From Phytopythium helicoides (lineage: Eukaryota > Oomycota > Peronosporomycetes > Pythiales > Pythiaceae): a DNA stretch of 64,000 nucleotides. Made by a program: the position numbers and the translations under genes. The first letter of the stretch is position 1. Every line of letters begins with the position of its first letter. Shown piece by piece: positions 49,234-58,735 of the stretch. Below the pieces are notes generated by a model that made no database searches, had not been told where the DNA came from, and saw only the letters and a program-made list of their open reading frames with translations. The DNA lies in assembly GCA_024867545.1 (NCBI GenBank), contig JANFNE010000010.1:806001-870000 (forward strand), in the 5' to 3' direction.

Positions 49234-52200
49234 TCAACAACTCTCCTGTGGTGGATGTGAACCTATACCTCCCAGAAGCATTTGTAGATCCTTCACAAGA
49301 GCAGTCTTCTTGAACTCCTGTGAGAGCTGGATTGCTTGACCAATATAAGTCGTGACGGCAGTATGCCCGCCCTTCATATCCCGAAGTGCATGAAGCACGA
49401 ACTCTCTCTCCTGAATGGATAGATTACAAAAATATCAGCTCGTTGCAGTTCCCTCACTGTAACAATTCCTTGACTGCGCACCTGCTGAGTAGTAGTACGG
49501 GCCTTGATCAATCGCAGGATTGTGCTCCATGACTCCCAATTTTCGACCAGCACGCCGTACACTTGCCTCACGAAGACAGGCTTGTCACCGTCACTTGGTG
49601 TCTCCCCTTCATGGAGTGGGATGCCAAGCATCTGAGCAGCCTCCGCCTTGACGGAGTAGTTGGAGCCTACCATCGACTCACTCGTAGACATGACCGAGTC
49701 TCCGGCATCGCTTAGACCAGGAGAAGATGTGACAGATGCTGTCCCGCTAGACACTGATGACGGAGATGATGTTGGAGAGTGTGAAGGCGACCCCGGCGAT
49801 GACGATAGGGATGGCGAGTTCGGAGGACGATGCAATCGCCGTGCCTGCTTTCTCTCCCGCTTCAATTGCGATGAGCGCTTTCGAGTACGCTGGCGCTTCG
49901 GCGACTGCCCTCCGAGCGCTGCAGCCTCGTCTGCAGCCTCGCCTTGGTACACGTTGCTTGATTGCTGTGCACAACAATAATCGTGAGAACATGAAGTCCG
50001 GTGTAAACTCTTACGGTGGCGCAAATAATGAACTGACCTTTGTCGCATTCTTTTTGTACGGATTGCCAAGGTTGAAGCACAGTTGGCGTCGTCGGAGCCC
50101 GGCAGGTGTGTCTTCATCCGGTTCTGCTTCTGCAAGTGGATTTCGGAGGGCTTCTTTCTTGATCAAACGGGACTCGTAATCACTCATGACTTCGATAGGT
50201 TGCTGGTGCTTTTCATCTTCTTCCACAGCGCGGTAGCTCGGTGCAAGCTTCATACCTTGAGTGTGCTTGTCGCGACCGGTCATGCCGTGCAAAGGGATTG
50301 GCGCAAAGAGATGGCTCTTGCTCCGAGAATACTCGAAAAAAGTGCGTTTTCCCTTACTGTGCGCGGCCTGTAAGTCCTCGATCGACATGTTGGCCACTGC
50401 ATCAAGCGTCGGATCGAGCTGGCTAAGCACATTGCTGCTGCCTCCACCAGAACCACTGCCGCTGGAATCCCCACGACCAGTTGACAATGGTGAAGCTGAT
50501 GGAGACGCATCAGGAATTCCCCCAATCCGACCACCATCGGGTCGGCTGGGTCGTGAAAACACCTTGTTGTTTGCATCGCCTTCGTTCACTGACTGCTCGC
50601 GAAGTCGGCTGAGAAAGTTCGAAATCTGCGAGGATGAAAACCACATGCCCGAGTTAACTGAAGCGCACACATTCCTTCTAGATAGACTACCCAATCTCGT
50701 ACCTGGTAGCTGCGGCCCGAGTCCTGGACATCGGGGACCATGTCATGCAAGTTGTACTTGCGCAAAGCCTTCTTCAGAGGTGCATAGTAGTAAAGAGGGC
50801 ATCCGCTCAGATATGACGTGAATGACTCACGCCACGACGAGGGCATGGCCTTGGCTTGGAACATCCATGTGTTGGTACCCGTGTTGATGTTCTGGCCGCT
50901 TGCCTGGAAGACTCGAGCAGCCTCCACCAGCAATGAAAAGAGTACGGGGAAGTTGTATGGAAGTAGCACCAGCATTGCTCCATTGCTGTTGTTGTTGTTG
51001 GATGAAGAGATTGTGCTTGGTCGAAGGAACCCGATTGGGTCACCTAAAGACAGATCAGAGGTCAAGAGGGTCAGAATTCGGTAAATCGTAATGCGAATGA
51101 TAGAAATGTCCTAGGCTTACCCAATCGGCCATCACCCTTGCTGCCTTGAATATATACCAGCCAGCGCTGACCTCGGCTTGGTGCCGGGCTAATTGAAGAT
51201 TCGAGCGCGTAGCTGTCGCAGGGGAATTTTAGCGTGTCAAGCAGCATGTGACTTGTTGCAGCCTCAATTGCACTCTCAACTGTTCGGCGATACACGATTG
51301 TTGGGATGTGCATCGCGAGGTGGGAGGGACACCGTGTTGCGGTCGAGCCAAAATGACTCGGCGAGTGGCCAGCAGAACTCACGACCGCTCGGGATTGGCG
51401 CAATCACATTCCGGGTGACGGGAAAGTCGCCCTCGCCGTCTTGACTCTCGCACTTGAACTTGACAACTGCTCCCGCCTTCAGCTTGGTGATGATTTGGTC
51501 AATGCTGTTTGTAGCATTCGTGAGAGTTAGCAAATCCAAATCCAAGAAAAAGAAAGGAAAAGCTTCTAGACCCACCTCTGCTCGACAGGCAGGCTTGGAT
51601 GTAGGCATGTAGAGCATCCCGCCAGTCGTCTCGCTGAGCGCCATGAGGTCCATGGGGACTGAAGACTGCGACTTGACGCCGGTCATGCTGGCCGATAGCT
51701 TGAGCGCGATGGTGAACAGGCGCTAGCGAAAAGCGAGAATCGTTAGTACTCGATAAAGTGGTCACTCAGAATCGGTCGACTACAGCACCTGGTCCCACCG
51801 GTACGGCTCGAGCGTGAGGTCGGCACCAACTGCCGTGGACGGCGCGATGGCGAGTGCGTCCTGCACCATGCCGTCCATGTTGGAGAGCGTGGTGGCGTCC
51901 GTGAGCAGCACGCATACGGATACGTTGGTGTTCCACGGCGTGCGTCCGAGCGCGTAGTTGTCCCAGTTGAGCTGCAGGCGGATCTGGTTCATGAGCTCGA
52001 AGGCCTGCTTGAGCGCGGCGCCGACGTCGCTCACGTCACTGGCGCGCAGGTTCTTGAGCTCGCTGAGGAAGGCGTCCTTGTTGGTCGACTGGTCCCAGCC
52101 CACGCGCACGCGGCCGTTCCAGGGCGGCGCGTCCCTCTCGCCAGTCGCGGCCTGCGCCCAGCCGGTTGGCCGTCGCGTTGTCTTGGCCGCACGAGATGAG

Positions 52201-52350
52201 CATGAAGTGGTGCTGGTAGCGCCGGCTCGGGTCGCGCACGCGCTTGACGAAGCGCTCGACCGCCGACTTGGCGAAGTCCAGCAGCGTCATCCCGGAGCTC
52301 GTGCTCTGGTTCATCGACGCGCTCGTGTCGATCACGAACGTCACCAGCAT
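49234..52350 (-). CDS. INTS6: Integrator complex subunit 6
   Basis: ATG 52350 starts a von Willebrand A domain with MLVTFVIDTSASMNQ (MIDAS DxSxS), then LDFAKSAVERFVK and RDPSRRYQHHFML, matching the N-terminus of INTS6/DICE1. Further on are AFLSELKNL, LTLEPYRWDQ, ESFWLDRNT..LPPRDAHP, LVLLPYNFPVLFSLL, SFTSYLSGCPLYYYAPLKKALRK, and a C-terminal helical region (FVLHALRDMKGGHTAVTTYI..AIQLSQEF) as in the family. Introns include 51788-51723, 51120-51044 and 49481-49411. Frame changes are suspected near 52145, 51560-51610 (where a 71-base intron with a GCTAAC branch site fits except for phase) and 51300. Integrator binds RNA polymerase II and cleaves snRNA and other nascent transcripts; INTS6 links it to PP2A. 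Confidence 0.9.
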
Positions 52351-52534
52351 CGCGGCCCAGCGGCGCGAGGCGCTTCGCGAGACAGGCGGGCGGCGAGCAA
52401 AATGCGGCAATGTGAGCATTCGTGCCTCGAGGGGGAGGCGATGTGGACCACATGATACAGTGCTCGGAAGGCAAGTTGAAGCGCTACCTACTTTTTTTTG
52501 TTGTTGTTTTGTCTTTTCATCTTCGACGTTGCAG

Positions 52535-53909
52535 CTACGGCTTACCGGACTCGGAGTGAGCCCTCGAGTGGATGCAGCAGGCCCCGCCTACGTCGACGGC
52601 TACCTGGATATTGACGGTCCCTGCACTCACGAGACTTGGGATTGTCAACTCGCCGTACACGACGACTTGCTCGTTGACCTTGACTTCGGCGGTTATCTTC
52701 CGGCTGCTCAAATTCCGAGTGGCTCTACTTCCACCTTGGTCAGAATCCTCATTCTCATTGCTGATGTGAGGGATCGCAAACTGCTTTTTCCACACCACGA
52801 CCTCTGGTCGGCCAAGTTTGATCACTATTATACCCAACTCGTCCAGTGCTCGCCGATGCAGACGGCATGTCCACTCTTCCTTTTGGTTGCTCGAAGTGGT
52901 CAAGACTGTAATGAGGTAAGTGTCACTGGGGATATGGGGCGCGATAGTTGACAAGCTGACGGCGGCTTGGGTGCTCTGCTTGTCGTGATCTGTTTCTTCA
53001 TCCAAATCGATAACCTCCTCAGCTGTCATCGACGTGGCAGATATTCTCTGGCACGATTCTGGGCCTTTTTCATCGATTGACTCAGCATCAGCGTCGTAGG
53101 AGTCGCCATGCGCATTACTCTCTATGGAGGCATCGGTCGACGCGGTGCTTGTACCCTTTTCGCTGCTCTCGGATGGCTCAGAGTCTGTGCTTGCTAAACC
53201 AGCGGGCGATTTCGGGAGCTGAAGACGTCTCACCACGCTGTTCGGGGTGGTTGGATTGGCTACAGTAGGTTGGACGTGTTCACTGCTGTTGTGTTCTTCA
53301 GTGCTGACGGTTTGAATAGGTTTGCATGAAGATGAACTCGAGTTGGTTCTCATCCGCTTTGGGGGAGATTTCGATGGCGATGAATATTTGGCATCTTTGC
53401 TCTTGTCTCGACTTCGCTTGTTGAAAAACCGGCGCAGCATGGCGTCGATCTCGCTGTCACTGTCGCTATCATTCCCAATGTCGGCTTCCGATGGCGTCCT
53501 AGGTGGAGGTGCATTCTGTAGGAGACTCCCTGCTCTATTGGACACGCCTTCAAACACTAGTTTGCCATCGACCTTCTTTATCCAGAACAGAACTCGGTTC
53601 GCCTTTGATGACGCATGATTAGCACGAGAAGGTTGCGGCGGCTTGATGCCCGGGCTGTTGTGATCAGCGAATCCGTTGCTTTTGAGGACGATTGTACTAC
53701 TGGGTTGCTGCTCCTGTGATTGGAATCCGACAGCCGAGGACAGTTCAGGGTTAAGTTTGACATGGTCTCCCTGATGAGCAGCGTTTTCGGCACAATGTTG
53801 CGCCATTTGCATCGCAACAGGCGATGCACCAGGAATGCCAACAATCTCTTCACCGAAGGGTTTCTCCAGCTTCTCAATCGACCTCTTCCTCCTGAATTGT
53901 TTCAATCAT
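52535..53909 (-). CDS. Unidentified acidic Ser-rich protein with SUMO-interaction-like motif
   Basis: About 456 residues, no family recognised. The ORF begins in-frame with TTG; ATG 53909 (MIETIQEEE) would join after a one-base change near 53885. The protein is Ser/Asp/Glu-rich and low complexity for most of its length. EEVIDLDEE has the hydrophobic core plus acids of a SUMO-interaction motif. The segment SDSEIDAMLRRFFNKRSRDK resembles modules repeated in the SNF2 protein at 58588-64000. A C-terminal part (QKEEWTCRLHRRALDELGIIVIKL..., ITAEVKVNEQVVVYGELTI) looks like a folded beta-rich domain. It lies immediately upstream of the SNF2-derived copy, on the opposite strand, which suggests a shared history. 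Confidence 0.5.
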
Positions 53910-54055
53910 GAAAGGCAAAGAGCCCTCAACGCCCTCATCTATCATTAGCTCGCGTGTCGTGGGCAATTTGCACCATCCCTGCAAGAAAGTTCTCGACACC
54001 ATTGGTGGATTGCAGCAACTACTTTACTTCACCATACATAATCAACCACTCAATA

Positions 54056-54390
54056 TGGCGGCGCGCAGCATCGAGGTTCTGGCGCCGCTGTACGCGGATG
54101 TCGCGCGCGCCGCAACGCAAACCGACGGCCGCGTGCACGTGCAACTCCGCCGCACCGTCAACCAGCGGCTATCGCTCGTGTTCTCGGCCCTCGATGAGCA
54201 GCAGCGGCGCATCGTGAAAGGCTCTGCGTGCGTCAACTGGGAAGCTGTGGCAGGTGCGAGTTCGAGAACTGGCTGATCGATTCGCTGGAGCTTTAAAGGC
54301 GAGAGCTGCTGCATGTGGAAGCTGAGTACGTGGTGCGCCAATTCGAGAATGAGAGTGAGCAAGTCGCGACTATCCTGCTTGCAGATCTCG
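54056..54390 (+). pseudogene. Truncated 5' fragment of an unidentified helical protein
   Basis: ATG 54056 opens MAARSIEVLAPLYADVARAA and runs about 65 residues in a helical, charged sequence. Sense then passes to another frame (CEFENWLIDSLEL, an in-frame TAA, then RRELLHVEAEYVVRQFENES and VATILLADLAK). At about 54391 the sequence switches to SNF2-derived sequence, so the fragment is cut off and fused there. The parent family is not recognised. The composition of a first exon plus helical region would suit a small coiled-coil subunit, but nothing more can be said. Confidence 0.45.
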
Positions 54391-56410
54391 CCAAGACTTC
54401 CAAAGATTGCAACCAGGAATTCAGATCACCTATAATGAAGCTGATATTGATGATGAAACTGTTCGTCGTGAAAACAGAAGGAAAAGGCGCCTTGGGCAAA
54501 AGGACGATGAGGAAGGTATTGCTTACACGAGTGATTTGCGACACAGACTAAAGTACAATTTAAACAATCTGCGACTAATGCATCCTAGTGTGCGTGCTGA
54601 TCCTGGCCATGTCCGTTTCTCTGTCATGAACAGTAACAAGGAGAATATACGTCGAGGTACCCACATGATGAAGATTCCGAGAAGCCGTATAGTGTCAGAT
54701 GAAGTCGCCTGGGAGATCACTTCAACTTCAATTGGCGATAGTTCTTCATTAGCAGCACATGTGAATCGTTTGAACTTTATCCCGATACATTTGGAGACAG
54801 ATTTTGATACCATTCAAGCTAGCAAAGGTTATTACGCTGTTGCAAGAATTCGAGAACTTCGAGACGAGCACGCTAAGGGCAACGTTACTCGGCCGTCATT
54901 AAACGTGATCGGTCCCCAGATCAACTCATTGAGCCATCCTAAGACTCGAAATGTCAAAGCTATCGTATTTTCATAGTTCAACGTAAATATTTGGCGAACT
55001 CGCGTGGTGTTTGTACAGCAGAACATGAAGACGACAAGTTTCATCGGGGTGTGAAGGCTGAGCTAAGAACCAAGGAGTTAATTAGATTTCGTAACGACCC
55101 ATTCGTCAACGTGTTGCTGATGGCCGAGGTCGGCTCATACGGCTTGGATCTGTCGTTTGTAACTCGCATCTTCCTTTTGGATGAGATTTGGGTCAAATCG
55201 GTGGAAAAACACAGTCGGTAGTTGTCGAGCAGATTGTAATGCGTGATTCCATTGAGACCGTGATGCGGACAATGCACGAGCGTGGATTAGAGGCTATCAT
55301 CAAAGAAGAATAAGAAGAAGACCTAAGGATTCGGCTTGCTCTGGCTTCTAGAGAAATGGGCACCAGCAAAGTATCGGCCATTCATGTGGACCAATCCAAG
55401 AAACGGACACGAGTGGACAACGCATCTGCATCCACTACAGATTTAGCTCTGTACTCATCTAGAAGTTCTGGGCAATCCCCTGAGACTCTAGCCATGTCGA
55501 TATCGGCGACGACCGCGCCGTTACCTGCAGTGACAAAAGTTACACCACCGATAGGTGATTTTTCAACACCAAGAAATGATTCAAGGCAAGCAAGTGTTGT
55601 ACCGTGGGCTTCCAAGTCTTGGCCCCAGGTCAACAATGATGTGTCACAAGCTGTCCATGTTCAACCACTTGCGGACAATGGCGTTTCTCAACCTGTAAGG
55701 TGTGGGTCACTACAATCAGCTGGTATTGAGCCAATACCACAAGGTCATGTGGGAAGAAATCTGCGAAAAAAGCTCGACTACAGAGTTCCACACAAACACT
55801 ATCGTCAACGGCGCGAGCAACCCTCAATAATCCCCCAGCTAAAAATTCACCCGAGGTGATTATCATTGAGTCTTCAAGTGAGAGCGAGGATAGTGGCGCT
55901 GTATTAGGGTTTGTCAATGAGCTCAAGGACTCTGGTCACCGCAGTAGTGATGAAGAGAGTAGTTATAACTACAGCAGCAGCAGTGCTGCAAGTGGGGGTG
56001 GAGTCAGCGAATCTGGTGGTGACGATAACAGAGATGTTGATTCAGCTATGGAACAAATGCTCCACGACTATTACGAACGTTCGAAGAAACAGCGCAACCG
56101 AACTGATCTTGTGAGAAAAGATAGCTCCAACAAAAGAAGCGACAGCAGTGACGAAGATAACTCTGATTTAGCTCGCAATGCTAAACGCATTTTGCAGCGA
56201 GATGCAGCAGTGGCAACGTGAGAGCGGTAGAAACATCAGTGAAGAGGGATCCAATATGGCGCAGTTATGGAAGAAGTGGTGCGAGAGAGTTTGACGGGAA
56301 CACTAGATGCGAGGAGAGTGCAATCAGTGTCTGTCAGCTCCTTTCCTACCCAGTCTGCACCATCGAGTGTATTGGTGGACGATGAGGCAACGGAGACGGA
56401 ATCGGAGTGA
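54391..56410 (+). pseudogene. Reorganised partial copy of the F-box/SNF2/RING gene
   Basis: Homologous to the gene at 58588-64000 but on the other strand. It starts at the parent's RING end (ACTTCCAAAGATTGCAACCA at about 54396). It then gives a block that lies after the helicase in the parent (LKYNLNNLRLMHPSVRADPG...IRRGTHMMK), placed here before the helicase C segment (LETDFDTIQASKGYYAVARI, LIRFRNDPFVNVLLMAEVGS, IFLLDEIW). The acidic Ser-rich tail follows, and last the parent's exact C-terminus (SVLVDDEATETESE, stop at 56408-56410). Stops and frame changes interrupt it (for example 54974, 55219, 55310, 55857, 56219). The ATPase N-lobe, F-box and RING are missing, so it cannot encode an active ATPase. 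The parent's Gly/Arg-rich linker is replaced by the moved block. Confidence 0.85.
56260..56410 (+). repeat. Inverted repeat arm 1 (3' end of the SNF2 copy)
   Basis: About 142 bases ending in the stop codon match the reverse complement of 58588-58735 with about eight differences by eye (about 94%). Homology stops a few bases beyond the stop codon. Confidence 0.85.
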
Positions 56411-56529
56411 GTTCAAGTTTATGTGCTTGGAGTTTTAGCGTCTTCGTAGGAGCGCAATCACGCGCTCCACCAGTGAGATCCATCAAAATAGACGTTTATA
56501 GGAAGCAAAGCGGTCTACTGGTTTCATTT

Positions 56530-57112
56530 CTACATGCCGAACTTCCTCTTCTTGAGTGTCCGCTCCACCACCGCTGCAGCTGCGATGGTCTCTGCGTGTC
56601 TGCCCTTCCACCTGACAAAGTCTCTCGAGTCGCGCATGCCGGCGTCGAAGAGTTTCTTCTCATCTTCCGTGAGCTTGCGCGTGAACTCGGTCGTGTCCTC
56701 CTGCAGCGCGCTCATGGAGTTGTTGACCAGCTCGCGGTACCTCTCTCCTCCGTACGCCAAGCGCAGGATCTCATCGATCTCAACGCCAGCCTGCGGCGGC
56801 ACGAGCGGCAGCACGTCACGGCCGACCTGGAACAAGTAGGCCGAGAACTCGCGCAGGTTGACGGACGCCGGGCCCGCGCGCATCATGCGGCGGAAGCGCT
56901 GGTTGAGGAAGCTCGGCACCTCCACGTCCACGTCCTCCTGCTCGGCCAGCGGCCGCGCCAGCCACAGCGGCAGCTCCACCGCCGCGCCCTGCGGCAGGTC
57001 CGCGCCCACGCAGCTCGCGTCCAGGAACGCGCAGTCCACCGCGTCCGTCAGGAAGCGGCAGCGCACGCGCTCGTCGGCCGGCCAGCAGCTCGTCCACGTC
57101 GTAGTAGCTCAT
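56530..57112 (-). CDS. PSF3: GINS complex subunit PSF3
   Basis: ATG 57112 begins MSYYDVDELLA. An extra G near 57082 shifts the frame; the continuing frame reads ERVRCRFLTDAVDCAFL, then GAAVELPLWLARPLAEQ (PSF3 signature 'GSKLELPLWLA'), VPSFLNQRFRRMMRAGPASV, FRRM-like helices and the terminal LKKRKFGM ('YKKRKF' in animals). Total about 193 residues, typical for PSF3. GINS, with Cdc45 and Mcm2-7, forms the CMG replicative helicase. It is divergent from the hydroxylase-like gene, sharing 217 bases of upstream sequence. Confidence 0.88.
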
Positions 57113-57329
57113 TTTGGTCGTCGGCGGTTGAAAATGACACCCTTCCCGCCAAAAAATATACTTGATGTGTGTATACCTTACTAATATCAAGATTCGGCAT
57201 ATACGTTTTTTTGACATTATGAGTGATTTGATACGTGTTGTGCAAAGATAATTCATGTTTTTAGCCAATCAATTTTAGATTGCGGGTGATTTGAGCCAAC
57301 CAAAAGGTGGTTACGATGGAGGGGTACAC

Positions 57330-58489
57330 ATGGGTTCACTTGAGCGGCTCTTTGGCAAAAAGTATCTTTTGGAGCGACGCGTTGCATTGCTCGACCACAT
57401 GGAGGCCATGGACGCGGAGGTGGAGAGGAGGCTGGCCGCGTTAGTGAAGTCGTGGGGGATTTCGCGGTTCAGCGAGAAGATTGTGGTGCAGTGGCTGCTC
57501 CGGTCGCTGGGCTCGGCGAAATTTAGGGACGACGGGTGCGGGCGTGACGAGCTGCAGAGGCTGCGCAAGTGGGTGCTCATGCTTCTTAACGGCCAGCGGT
57601 ACGCTCCTGGGTGCTCGCCGTGGCAAATTGGATGCCCAGAGGTCATTCCAGAGCTGCGGGCAACACCAGTGTGGGATTCCAGCGTGTTCCCATGGGTGAG
57701 AGGTGCTGGAAGACAACTTTGCCGTCATCAAGGAGGAGCTGCTGTCATTGAGGCACAAGGCGCCGTTCCAGCCTTACCGCGCGCCGACGTGGGCCAGTCC
57801 TATCCAGGCGAGTGTTCTGATGAGGCATCGTTGTTTTCATTGTTCTAATTGTGCTGTCCACACGAAGACCAAGGATGGAGTCGGTAGCGCTGGTCACGAC
57901 GCAGGCGACTGGAACGTGTTCTATCTGTATTTGGACAATGTCGACTTTCAATCCAACCGAGATCTGTGTCCACGTACGAGCGCCATCATCGAGTCTATCG
58001 GCGAGCATTACGAGCACGCATTTTTCTCGGCACTTGCACCTCGCACGCACGTTGCTAAGCACCATGGACCAACAAACAAAAAGCTCCGTTGCCACCTCCC
58101 ACTCATCGTGCCGTCCTTCTACATCAACTGGGGCCACAACTTGCAGGCTACGAGTTGGGGACGAGATCATTCACGTCAAGGAGGGCAAGTGTTTCGTGTT
58201 CGATGATTCGTTTGAGCATGAAGCATGGAACGACGACCCTGCTTGCAGCCGTGTCGTCCTCATCGTGGATGTGTGGCACCCTGACATATCCGTGTCAGAA
58301 CGCAAATTCCTCTCTTTCCTTCGCAACGCACGACTGCGCTCCGATAAACAGCGCTGTGAAGCTGCTGGCGTCGGCGACAATTTCTACCATATCATCGCAA
58401 CAGTAAATCAGAAAAGTGGAAACCGTGTCGGCGAAGAAGAGAAGGCGATGCCTACCACATGGACACAACAGCTCGCGACATGGGGATAG
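57330..58489 (+). CDS. Aspartyl/asparaginyl beta-hydroxylase family protein
   Basis: ATG 57330 opens MGSLERLFGKKYLLERRVAL. The N-terminal region is helical; the oxygenase domain follows, with HHGPTNKKLRCHLPLIVP (first iron-binding His and the Arg of the family), LRVGDEIIHVKEGKCFVFDD and SFEHEAWN (second His). These are the defining motifs of the Fe(II)/2-oxoglutarate-dependent aspartyl/asparaginyl beta-hydroxylase family. A likely 60-base GC-AG intron at 57808-57867 does not alter the frame if retained. Frame changes are suspected near 57700 (FPWVR to VLEDNF) and 58147 (NLQ to RLRVGDE). No transmembrane anchor is visible, so it may be a cytosolic form. Substrate unknown. Confidence 0.82.
57808..57867 (+). 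other. Probable GC-AG intron
   Basis: CAG|GCGAGT begins a T-rich 60-base stretch with a TTCTAAT branch-like site and ends ACGAAG|ACC. Removing it links the sequence to TKDGVGSAGHDAGDWNVFY, and its in-frame translation is Cys/His-rich and unlike the family. The length is a multiple of three. Confidence 0.5.
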
Positions 58490-58587
58490 ATTGCTGAACG
58501 AGCAAAACAATGCAACACTGCCACGTCGACTCACTGGATTGCTTCATAATCACATCTTTATACAACACTTCACATACCTACTTGTAC

Positions 58588-58735
58588 TCACTCCGATTCC
58601 GTCTCCGTTGCCTCATCGTCCACCAATACACTCGATGGTGCGGACTCGGTAGGAAAGGAGCTGACACCCACTGATTGCACTCTCCTCCCATCTAGTGTCC
58701 CCGTCAAACTCTCTCGTGCCACTTCTTCCTTCACA
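58588..58735 (-). repeat. Inverted repeat arm 2 (3' end of the SNF2 gene)
   Basis: Partner of 56260-56410. The two arms flank about 2.2 kb that holds the PSF3 and hydroxylase-like genes, so recombination between them could invert that segment. Confidence 0.85.
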
